From Funneliformis mosseae (lineage: Eukaryota > Glomeromycota > Glomeromycetes > Glomerales > Glomeraceae), in the NCBI GenBank assembly GCA_910592005.1, contig CAJVPP010003291.1:1-12044 (forward strand): DNA of 12,044 nt, written 5' to 3'. The position numbers were made by a program, and so were the translations under genes. This document shows, piece after piece, positions 1 through 7,041 of the stretch; position 1 is the stretch's first letter; each line of letters begins with the position of its first letter. The notes under the pieces are model-generated. The model did no database searches and was not told the origin of the DNA. It saw only the letters and a program-made list of their open reading frames with translations.

Positions 1-927
1 AATTTTATGGTTTTTATTTCATAAAAATTGAAGCATTATTGACTAAGATATATCAATTTGAAGTTTTTAAAACAATATTTGAGACATGCTATATGACCGT
101 TATTCACTACAATCAATAGAGTTAAATAATGTCAAACCAATTAGTTCAGCATATATTATCTATTTGTATAACATCATTATATTGTATAAGACATTAATGT
201 TAGATAGATAACATCCAAAATAACCTTATAAGTCAGTTATCAAATGGATCAATTCTTGTATAAATAATCCAATTTTGATCCTTTAATTCTAATAATTTAT
301 TGATTATATTTTATGCATTCTCATTTCATTAGTAAGTGGTGCTTTAAACTTCTGAATTGTATTATAAAGATCTCTCTTGTAAATTATTTGATTAGGAAAA
401 CTTGTAACTAAAAATGAATATATTTGTTTTATTCTCATATTTTTTTTAGTTACATAAAAATTTATTCTTTTAATTATATCATTTGATAATCTGCGATACT
501 TAAGAATGAACAATTGTGAATCAAGTATTATAGAATGATTATATTGCCCAATAATGCTCGTAACTCCTATTGTTAATGATGATTTAGATATTATAAGATT
601 TATGTATCATAGGTACATAATTTTTCTAGATGGTCAATGGCATTGATAAGATATACTAATCACTTTATTTGAAATCAAATTGCCAAAAAAGCTACATTTA
701 AATGCATGACGCTATATAATTCCATCTTTAGTTTCAATACGTTTATGACATAAAAAAAATTCAAGTGATATTGCATATTGATTGATTTTTGTCTCAACAT
801 CTTCCCATAATAAAATAGCATCACCTATGTTAATTTGAATAGTTTCAAATTCATTATTTTGTTATTGTTCTTTATTTTCTTCATCATTTCATTATTATTT
901 TTCATATAGAAAATCTGCTATATTCAT
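1..927 (-). pseudogene. FAR1-domain MULE-type transposase pseudogene, cut by the window's left edge
   Basis: Reading the minus strand from an ATG at 925-927, one frame of 309 codons keeps recognisable protein to position 1. It has 16 in-frame stops (codons 11-13, 22, 72, 98, 107, 208, 213, 215, 234, 256, 276, 287, 295, 303) and needs no frameshift. Codons 33-131 match the FAR1/WRKY-GCM1-like zinc-binding domain: W-E-D-V-x-x-K-I-N-x-Y-A, then Cys60 in a C-H-K-R-I-E-T context, Cys78 in F-K-C-S-F-F-G, and His131 after G-Q-Y-N. Codons 139-200 are the usual linker (P-N-Q-I-I-Y-K-R-D-L-Y-N-T-I-Q-K-F-K). The part beyond codon 225 aligns by eye with the start of the MULE transposase domain (G-Y-F at 235-237, then L-T-L-F), but the catalytic aspartates are not visible intact. 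Such proteins act in the nucleus on element ends. This copy is dead. The C-terminal half lies outside the window, and terminal inverted repeats were not found. Confidence 0.8.
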
Positions 928-1383
928 TCATTTTAATTGTCTTCAATAAAAAAATTAAACAGAAATACTAAAAATAACTCTCTCTTTCAAGAAAATATAA
1001 CTCTTACTATCTATACTTATATAAAATAAGACAAACAGTGTATAAAATGAGAGAATAGAAATCAAAATATCATAAAAAGAGAGAAAAGAGAGAAAAAGAA
1101 TATAAATCAGTATAAAAAGGATAAAGGATAAAAAAACTAAAAAAAAAGCTTAAATCAGTTAATTTATCATAATTAATATATTATGTATATATGTAATATA
1201 ATAATACACAAGATACCAGTAATGTTAACCACCTGTTATTATGATTAATTACCTATTTTAAAAATAAAAATAATACTTATTTAATAAATAAATTTATTAA
1301 TTATATAATAATAATATTTTATATTATTAATTTAATTATGTTTAAATTATATATTTAGTAATAAAAATAAAGTAAATTACATC
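928..1383. other. Non-coding AT-rich stretch, with a purine-rich tract
   Basis: No reading frame of note on either strand. Positions 1045-1150 are strongly purine-biased on the plus strand (runs of gaga and aaaagga). From about 1160 the sequence becomes almost pure A/T. This is where the 5' flank and element end of the neighbouring FAR1/MULE pseudogene would lie, but I could not identify an inverted terminal repeat. Confidence 0.5.
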
Positions 1384-2165
1384 CCTTTAAATTACAGTAA
1401 CAAGTATAATTAAATACTGATAATCAATAAAAATAACTTACAATCTATTAAATTTAAATAAAAAATGTAGTTAACTTTAAATTATAATAACAAGTATTAT
1501 TAAATATTAATAATCAATAAAATAACTTATCATCTATTAGATTTAAATAAAAAATTTAGTTGAATTTAAATTACAGTAAAAGTATAATTAAATACTAATA
1601 ATCAATAAAATAACTTACCATCTATTGAATTTAAATAAAAAATTTGTTGACTTTAAATATGTAATAAATATAATTAAATACTGAAAATTAATAAAAATAA
1701 CTTACTCTCTATTATAATTTAATTTTAAATAAAAATTTAGTTGACTTTAAATTACATAATAAGTATAATTAAATATTGATAATCAATAAAATAACTTACC
1801 ATCTATAGAATTTAAATAAAAATTTAGTTAATCTTAAATTATAGTAATAAGTATAATTAAATACTAATAATCTAAATAAAAATTTAATGACTTTAAAATT
1901 ACAGTAACAAGTATAATTAAATACTAATAATCAATAAAAATAACTTACAATCTATTGAATTTAAATAAAAAAATTTAGTTGACTTTAAATTACAGTATCA
2001 AGTATAAATAAATACTGATAATCAATAAAAATAACTCACTCTCTAATAAATTTATTTTTTAAATAAAAAATTTAGTTAACTTTAAATTACAGTAATAAGC
2101 ATAATTAAATATTGATAATCAATAAAAATAACTTACTATTTATTAAATTTAAATAAAAAATTTAT
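1384..2165. repeat. Tandem array of ~88-bp units, each intron-like on the minus strand
   Basis: At least eight units follow one another, with junctions after 1440, 1529, 1617, 1704, 1798, 1947, 2038 and 2135. Spacings are 89, 88, 87, 94, 149 (one full unit plus one shortened by about 27 bp), 91 and 97. A unit runs: C-C-A-T-C-T-A-T-T-G, a taaataaaaaattta core, a gactttaaattacagta segment, agtataattaaatac, then aatcaataaaataactta. A partial unit starts the array near 1384. Units at 1705 and 2039 are a variant starting ctctcta with a few extra bases before the core. On the minus strand each junction carries GTAAGT (GTGAGT at 2034-2039, a mutated ATAAGT at 1525-1530), and each unit ends in a T tract and AATAG. 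No CpG was seen in the array. Confidence 0.93.
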
Positions 2166-2385
2166 AATAAATATTAAATAAAAATTATAAATATAAATTA
2201 TTTACCAACTAAAATATTATTAATTATCATTAAAAATGTTTATATATAATAAATTAATTTAAATTAAAATTTAAAAAATAAATAACTTACTTTCTATAAT
2301 ATTATTGATTATTAAATATTTTTAAATAATAGTTTAATTAAATTTAAATTATATTAATTAAAATATAATAAAAATAATTTATAAT
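2166..2385. repeat. Decayed tail of the ~88-bp array
   Basis: The junction motif persists at roughly the same period after the clear units end: atttaccaact at 2200-2210, aataacttactttct at 2281-2295 and aataatttataatct at 2374-2388. Spacings are about 85 and 90 bp. The sequence between them has drifted to nearly pure A/T and no longer aligns base by base. This is inference from period and junction motif only. Confidence 0.5.
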
Positions 2386-2390
2386 CTAAG

Positions 2391-3230
2391 TATTATCATC
2401 ATTAAATTTTTTTAAGAAAAAAATATTAAATGTTAAATAATTAAATAAGTAAATAATAGATAAATAAAGTTTATTATCATTTAATTCTTCTAATGTAAAA
2501 GTATTTAAAACTAATTTTTTCTATATTTAAAATTTAATAAAATTTAATTTTTTAGCAAACAAAAATGAGATAATTAACAAATTAGAATATGATTAATAAT
2601 ATATGTATTACCTTTAGCATTCAAAACTAGCTCCAATGTAAATTCATGAAAAAAATAAAAGATTTTAGAATATCATTAAACTGTCTAATTAACTCATTTA
2701 GTCATATAAAGCTTCATATTTTATTCCTATTTTTTTTTCAGTGAAAATATTTTTAATTTCTTTATTACACTTTTATCTTTATAATTACCATTAGATATTA
2801 TTATAACTTATAATAATAAAAAAAAACTTTTATTTTAAATCAAATTATCTTGTATAATGATCAAAGAATATAATAGTAATACATATTATCAAGGTATTTA
2901 GATTTTATCATATTTAAAAGTATAAAGTACAGTACTTTTGAATATAGCTAATTTTATTTCATTTATTTTAATTTAATTTTATATTTTTTTTTTTAAATTT
3001 AGTGATCATTTTTTTTGTTTTTTTTTATTTATATTATTTTATTTTATTTTACTTTTTCATTTTATTATTATTTTTGTTATTTTAAATTTTTTATGTGATC
3101 TTTCTTTTTTATATATTTTTTTTAATTATATAATAAAAGCTATATTTATTATCAATAATAATAAATTAATTAATATTATTATAATTTATTTATTTTTAAA
3201 TTTTTTAATAATGTGTGAGGTTATATTAAC
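2391..3230. other. AT-rich desert, mostly gene-free
   Basis: Apart from the faint remnant at 2600-2790 listed separately, I see no gene. Positions 2960-3130 form a T-rich block on the plus strand with long T runs. A 15-base palindrome with a single central base (aaagtac-a-gtacttt) sits near 2925-2939. I see no CpG in this stretch. Confidence 0.5.
2600..2790 (-). pseudogene. Faint decayed coding remnant, unrecognised
   Basis: On the minus strand from about 2790 down, a protein-like frame appears with stops and at least one frameshift. One piece reads S-N-G-N-Y-K-D-K-S-V-I-K-K. The next, in another frame, reads E-I-K-N-I-F-T-E-K-K-I-G-I-K-Y-E-A-L-Y-D, then a stop, then short pieces as far as I-G-A-S-F-E-C. 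At the lower end AATGCTAAAG is followed by GTAATA, which could be an old splice donor. I do not recognise a family. The residue make-up is less poly-Asn/Lys/Ile than random AT-rich translation gives, which is the only support. Confidence 0.22.
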
Positions 3231-3236
3231 TTGTAA

Positions 3237-3448
3237 TATCCATGGTTAGAAAGAAGTATAGACATTATTTCACAAGAATATGTGAGATGTATATTAGAAA
3301 TAAAGATTATAAATCATGAGCAATGTAAAATGTACAAGGACAACTTAATTAAAGAATGAAAGTATGAAATTTCTTTACTGTTTGATGAACATATTTTATC
3401 ATATAGTATAGAAAGCTATGGATACAAGAAATTTCAACTTAAATGGTA
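3237..3448 (+). pseudogene. Unrecognised coding stretch or exon, one internal stop
   Basis: From a stop at 3234-3236 the plus strand stays open for 70 codons apart from one TGA. It reads Y-P-W-L-E-R-S-I-D-I-I-S-Q-E-Y-V-R-C-I-L at the start and ends S-Y-G-Y-K-K-F-Q-L-K-W before a TAG. The mix of W, C, H, E and R is unlike random translation of A/T-rich DNA. The end coincides with a good donor (AAATG, then GTAGGTTT), and a plausible acceptor (ATTATAG) lies about 75 bases on, just upstream of the next open stretch at 3537. So it may be an exon of the same gene, although I could not find a phase that keeps both stretches in frame. There is no start codon at the 5' end. I do not recognise the family. 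Confidence 0.3.
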
Positions 3449-3536
3449 GGTTTAAAAATTGTCAAGAGATTCATATCTATTTATTTCTATTTTTTTGTGA
3501 TATTAAAAATATAAATTATAGTAGGATTTTGGAACC

Positions 3537-3908
3537 ATGCAAAAAGGTAATGATAACCCTACTAAATGTGGTGTTTTGAATCTTCTAGCATTTCAAATTA
3601 ACATCCCAATAAGTGATGTATTTTGGGATCCTACTGATCCCAGCTATTGGATATGTTCCATTGTCTCCTACTCTGTTGTCAAGAGTTTTTTTACCATTGA
3701 CCTATATATTAATTCAGCAGGTGATTTTAGAATCTCAGAGAGATTGATGAATAAAATACTCTTAATCAATGATGAAATTGGACAATGTCCATTAAATAAT
3801 ATTTGGATAATTGGAATTGGACCAATTGGAAACATCTATTCCAAGTCCAATTGTATTTGGACATTGAAGGAATTTGGAATAAGTCCACTTTGTCTAATAT
3901 CTTTTTGA
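3537..3908 (+). CDS. Hypothetical 123-residue ORF with a repeat-derived tail
   Basis: An ATG-initiated plus-strand frame of 123 codons. Residues 1-80 are protein-like (N-P-T-K-C-G-V-L-N-L-L-A-F near the start, then D-V-F-W-D-P-T-D-P-S-Y-W, then a hydrophobic stretch around 40-60). Residues 81-123 are encoded by the TTGGAC-rich palindromic element starting at 3777, so that part is probably not conserved protein. The opposite strand of 3540-3770 also reads protein-like (pieces such as F-I-N-L-S-E-I-L-K-S-P-A-E-L-I-Y-R-S and R-R-F-K-T-P-H-L-V-G-L) with three stops, so which strand was originally coding is uncertain. No domain, signal peptide or convincing membrane segment is recognised. It may be a truncated exon whose frame happens to run into an inserted repeat. 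Confidence 0.3.
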   Translation: MQKGNDNPTKCGVLNLLAFQINIPISDVFWDPTDPSYWICSIVSYSVVKSFFTIDLYINSAGDFRISERLMNKILLINDEIGQCPLNNIWIIGIGPIGNIYSKSNCIWTLKEFGISPLCLISF

Positions 3909-3935
3909 ACAATGTCCAATTGCCAATAGTCCAAT
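3777..3935. repeat. TTGGAC/GTCCAA palindromic element (MITE-like)
   Basis: Within about 160 bp the motif TTGGA or TTGGAC and its complement occur more than a dozen times. The left end is ATTGGAC at 3777-3783 and the right end is its complement GTCCAAT at 3929-3935. Near the centre is a foldback: TTGGAC-CAA-TTGGAA, a 7-base loop ACATCTA, then TTCCAA-GTCCAA. A clear target-site duplication is not visible. The element is richer in G+C than its flanks yet has no CpG. Confidence 0.6.
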
Positions 3936-4089
3936 AAATTTGTAAATGTTTATAATGTTATTTTCTTGATAAATAAATTGACTCAGCTTGATATTTATTG
4001 TATGATAGTTCTAATTAGCTTGAATATTACATGAATTTATAACTTAAAATAAAAAATTTAATAAATAAGAAATATAGATTTGGTACATT

Positions 4090-4980
4090 TCACGTGGGTC
4101 GCTAAAGTTCGACGTAAAAAATTCAAAATAGGGAGATGTTTCATTAACAGTAAATAATGTATTATCGTGTTAGTTATGAAAAGTTTTTTAAAGAATTATC
4201 TTTAATTAAGTTAATAATAATACATATTCATCGGAAACTCGCGTAGCCTAAATTTTATAATACGAACGCAATCACCGATTACATATTCGTCAATTACTTT
4301 CGAATAAGGTATGAATAAAGATCTCAGGTTTCGACGATGTGCATGAAACTCTTTAACGAAATAAATAATTTCTAGTATTAAAAAAAATTCAATTACTGAC
4401 CTTTTATGGCGGTGGAAGTATCCTGGTTTTATAAAAATTTAGAGTAAAATTTTTTTTGAATATAGGCGCGAAAATGTTTAAATTTGTCTTGTAGATAAAG
4501 AAAGAAGAAAGGGAGATCAAAGATATAATAATGTTAGAGTTAAACAATCAAAATATGATTTTAAATACAATGTTATACATAAAAATGCTAGCTAAAGAAA
4601 TGATGATTAACTTGCTAATGCAGCGGATTTTGTCTATGCTTTATCAATCAATGCATGAAAATATATATATATTTTTTTTACATTAATAATATATAACATT
4701 GACTGCGAGCGATATACTGTATATGAACAATAATAATGATAAAGATATTTTATTTACTATTATTAAGATCAACGGCTGACACGAAATAAAGAATTAAAAA
4801 GTGAACGAACTGATGTAAATTTATTTGCTAAAAATTATTACATATATAAATAAGTAGTTAATGAAAAATAAATGAATTGGATTCTCTTTTTGTTTCAAGA
4901 TTATCAAAGATCAAAAAAATAAAAATCAAAAAATCGTAAAATTTAAAGATAATGGCTTTAAAGTTCTAACAGAGTCACCA
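4090..4980. other. CpG-rich, mostly non-coding flank of the ML gene
   Basis: After more than 3 kb almost without CpG, about 20 CpG dinucleotides occur between 4090 and 4475, for example in cacgtgggtcgc, ctcgcgtag, gtttcgacgatg and ggcgcgaaaa. CpG then continues more sparsely to the ML gene. Apart from the start-less open frame at 4211-4438 I see no gene, and no tRNA-like fold. 4500-4980 is the 3' flank of the ML gene. An AATAAA on the minus strand at 4820-4825 is a weak polyadenylation candidate. A short AT-alternating run lies near 4660-4672. Confidence 0.55.
4211..4438 (-). other. Open frame of 75 codons without a start, unrecognised
   Basis: On the minus strand, between a TAA at 4439-4441 and a TAA at 4211-4213, 75 codons are open. 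The residues are mixed and Arg/His-rich: K-P-G-Y-F-H-R-H-K-R-S-V-I-E near the start, F-V-K-E-F-H-A-H-R-R-N-L-R in the middle, and D-E-Y-V-I-G-D-C-V-R-I-I-K-F towards the end. The only ATGs are in the last five codons, so it would have to be an internal exon or the 3' end of a spliced gene, or chance. Possible splice signals flank and interrupt it (GTCAGT and a T tract ending ATACTAG). No family is recognised. Confidence 0.18.
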
Positions 4981-4981
4981 A

Positions 4982-5449
4982 CTATATAATAGTAAATGCA
5001 CAGCCTAAAGGATCAAGTACTGTATTTACTGTATTCCAAACACCAATTGTCAATTCGTACGTACTAGTTAAGTTGTTTGGTACTTGAACATCCACCGTTT
5101 GGGTATATTGGTCACCAGCTTTAATTTTACATCCACTTCCAGAACAAGCAGAAACAACAGTGAGGTCTCCTATGGTATTACCATTTAAATCAACAAATGC
5201 AACCCCAAGTTTGGTTTGTTCGGTAGCATCTTTTAACAATTTTCCGGAAACAGTAAATGTATCCTTTTGTCCAGCGACGGGAGGATCGGCTGAAAGTGAC
5301 ACTTTGAGTAAGGGAACTTTGGTCGTTGAACCTTCTGGCGGGGGACATTGTATAAAGTCGGTGGTTCTTTTAATAAGTTTATGTGGAATTGCATTGACCA
5401 TGGTGAGTGTGACCAATAAGAGAAATGCAAAAATAAATTTTCGGTCCAT
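4982..5449 (-). CDS. Secreted ML-domain (MD-2-related/NPC2-like) lipid-binding protein
   Basis: Intronless 155-residue protein on the minus strand, ATG at 5447-5449 and TAG at 4982-4984. Residues 1-20 are a clear signal peptide (M-D-R-K, then F-I-F-A-F-L-L-L-V-T-L, cleavage likely after V-N-A). A dibasic Lys27-Arg28 (L-I-K-R) follows, fitting Kex2-type trimming to a mature protein of about 127 residues. The rest matches an ML domain at its usual size. Features are Cys35 near the start, the motif V-S-L-S-A-D-P-P-V-A-G-Q at 50-61, V-S-G-K-L near 67-71, Cys102 and Cys107, K-A-G-D-Q-Y at 110-115, Y-E-L-T-I near 131-135, and Cys150 in the last strand. Four cysteines allow two disulfides. Asn126 (N-L-T) is a glycosylation sequon. 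Relatives such as fungal PG/PI transfer protein and Npc2 bind sterols or phospholipids in a beta-sandwich. The actual ligand here is unknown. Its G+C and CpG content is far above the surroundings. Confidence 0.93.
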   Translation of the reverse strand: MDRKFIFAFLLLVTLTMVNAIPHKLIKRTTDFIQCPPPEGSTTKVPLLKVSLSADPPVAGQKDTFTVSGKLLKDATEQTKLGVAFVDLNGNTIGDLTVVSACSGSGCKIKAGDQYTQTVDVQVPNNLTSTYELTIGVWNTVNTVLDPLGCAFTII

Positions 5450-5554
5450 GATTATAATTTCTTTGAGAAGTTGACTTTATTGAGATTTTTTGGTGAATAT
5501 TAGTTTTGTTTGTTATCAAATTCTTAAATTCATGAGTAAATTGAAATCAGTGCC

Positions 5555-5562
5555 TTTTTATA
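5555..5562 (-). promoter_or_regulatory. TATA box of the ML-domain gene
   Basis: On the minus strand CTTATAAAAAGGC contains TATAAAAA at 5555-5562, 106 bp upstream of the ATG. A start about 30 bp downstream would give a 5' leader of roughly 75 nt, A-rich and free of upstream ATGs near the gene. An ATG at about 5531-5533 would lie just upstream of or at the expected transcription start. The ATG context is AATCATGG. Confidence 0.6.
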
Positions 5563-5636
5563 AGAAAAAAAAAGTCGAATTCCTTTAAAAATTAAAAATT
5601 GTAATTTCTAAGTCAGTAGACCTTTGTAATCTAGTT

Positions 5637-5652
5637 ACAGTATATATACTGT
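5637..5652. promoter_or_regulatory. Perfect 16-bp palindrome upstream of the ML gene
   Basis: ACAGTATATATACTGT is its own reverse complement. It lies 75-90 bp upstream of the TATA box, where a dimeric regulator could bind. No factor is assigned. Confidence 0.3.
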
Positions 5653-5701
5653 TTCAATTCTAGAATGAGATTCTTTTACATTATGATCTGCGCTTTATGG
5701 T

Positions 5702-5713
5702 ACCAAATTTGGT
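5702..5713. promoter_or_regulatory. Perfect 12-bp palindrome upstream of the ML gene
   Basis: ACCAAATTTGGT is its own reverse complement and lies 50 bp beyond the 16-bp palindrome in the same promoter region. Function is inferred only from symmetry and position. Confidence 0.25.
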
Positions 5714-5952
5714 CGTCATTTTGTTAATAAAAAAAAATTAAAACTATAGTACGAATTTATTCAAATATTTGAAACTATGTATGAATTTTAAATGAAACCA
5801 ATTTAAAGTTGAGTTAATTATCATTTCGAAACTAAAATTATTCTTTAACGAACCTTATTGTATTAAAATAGTATAAGTAAAATAAGAATTATCGACAAGA
5901 TTTAATTGTAAGACCTAAAAAAAAAAGCAATTAAAAAGTTAACTCCGCAGAA

Positions 5953-6152
5953 ACGTCAGAACTCGTTATAACGAACTCTTGATATAACGATTCACTTAAT
6001 GAATTCTCGTTTAAACGATTTTTTAAAAAAATTTTGTTCTATATTAAAGCATATAAAAATCGTTATATCAAATTTATAAATTTTGATAAAACGATTTTTT
6101 TCAAAAATTTTTATAATAAACCGGGGAGGATCGTTTTATAGAGTTCTGACTG
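5953..6152. mobile_element. Pogo/Tigger-like MITE (copy 1)
   Basis: The left end GTCAGAACTC (5955-5964) is matched by its exact complement GAGTTCTGAC (6141-6150). The similarity continues inwards (GTTATAACGA against TATAAAACGA), and the right end reads CAGTCAGAACTC in complement. CAGTC-A-x-ACTC-x-x-TATAACGA is the style of terminus seen in pogo/Tigger elements. The centre is itself a near-perfect palindrome (about 6054-6099, centred at 6076/6077: aatcgttatatcaaattta and its complement with one inserted T and one mismatch). There is no ORF, so it would be mobilised in trans. A TA duplication is not evident. CpG is frequent. Confidence 0.75.
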
Positions 6153-6689
6153 AATAATAAATATGTCTTTATAATTATAATATAATTTAAATTAATTTAA
6201 TTAATTTAAAATTTTTATTTATTATCCTTTCAACTGTTTTTCCTATAAATTTTATTTATTAATTACAATCATTTTTAATTATTTTAAATATTTTAAAATA
6301 TATTATTAAAAAATTTAACACTTATATAATAAATTTTATGATGTTTTCTAAGTAAAAATTAAAAAAAAATTGTAATTAACTAGTGATTTTTTAAAGATAA
6401 ATAAATAATAAATTATTATATAAAAAATAAAAATTTTAAACTCATATATTTTGCTATCTATCAATCTTAGAAATATAAAATACTACCATTTAATAGATCT
6501 TAATGTGATGAATCCAATAAACTAAATTTTATAATTTTGTAACTATAATTTTTTTTAAAGACATGGTAATGTAATAATTTATTAAGAAAAATCAAATTCA
6601 GTAAATAAATCCCAAGACAGGTATATAAATAGAAAAATAAAAACTGATGCCTAATACTTTTTACTAGTAGAACTAGTTCCTATAAAACC
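6153..6689. other. AT-rich desert
   Basis: No reading frame, repeat array or RNA gene seen. CpG disappears abruptly after 6135 and the sequence is nearly all A/T until about 6600, where slightly more mixed sequence begins. Confidence 0.5.
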
Positions 6690-6858
6690 AATTGGTTGTT
6701 CTATCTAATTCTGTTCACAAAGATTTGATAAATGAAGTTAAGGTAGTTGAAAAGATAGTCAAAACCATGCCTTTAATGATATCAATAAAAGAGAAATCAT
6801 GTGGATTTGCTCATAGTGATTAAATAAAATAATGAATTAAAAAGGTCATTGATATCAT
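6690..6858 (+). pseudogene. Short unrecognised coding remnant
   Basis: A plus-strand frame open from about 6690 to a TAA at 6821-6823 reads Q-L-V-V-L-S-N-S-V-H-K-D-L-I-N-E, then V-K-V-V-E-K-I-V-K-T-M-P-L-M, then S-C-G-F-A-H-S-D. After three stops the same frame gives I-K-K-V-I-D-I-I. The mixed residues stand out from the poly-Asn/Ile/Lys background, but no family is recognised. An 11-bp inverted repeat (ATGATATCAAT at 6776-6786 and its exact complement at 6848-6858) spans the second half. Confidence 0.22.
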
Positions 6859-7041
6859 CTGAAAATTCACATTTTAATGTATGAATGAATAATTGTTGTT
6901 TTAAATGTATAATAGATTCAAAAGATATATTAATAAAAAAGGCGTAAATTTTGGTATTCTTATAACTTTTTATTCTTAAAAAATCATATTTTTTAAATTT
7001 TATTTTTAATAAGTTATATAAAATATAAAATTAATTTTAAT

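Noticed and set aside
1384..2165. CRISPR array
   Set aside because: Units are ~88 bp with no separate unique spacers, the DNA is eukaryotic in character, and the repeat runs unit to unit without spacers.
4090..4475. tRNA or rRNA fragment suggested by higher G+C and TTCGA motifs
   Set aside because: No acceptor stem, anticodon arm or T-arm consensus could be assembled, and no rRNA-like conserved block is present.
5233..5430. Minus-strand 65-codon ORF overlapping the ML gene in another frame
   Set aside because: It lies wholly within the ML coding region, has no independent signal or family match, and is explained as an out-of-frame shadow.
5160..5474. Plus-strand 104-codon ORF opposite the ML gene
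   Set aside because: It is the antisense shadow of the ML-domain gene; its residues follow from the complementary codons and show no domain of their own.
6848..6858. MITE bounded by ATGATATCAAT (6776-6858)
   Set aside because: Only 11 bp of symmetry around a palindromic GATATC core, with no target duplication and no extension; weak in AT-rich DNA.
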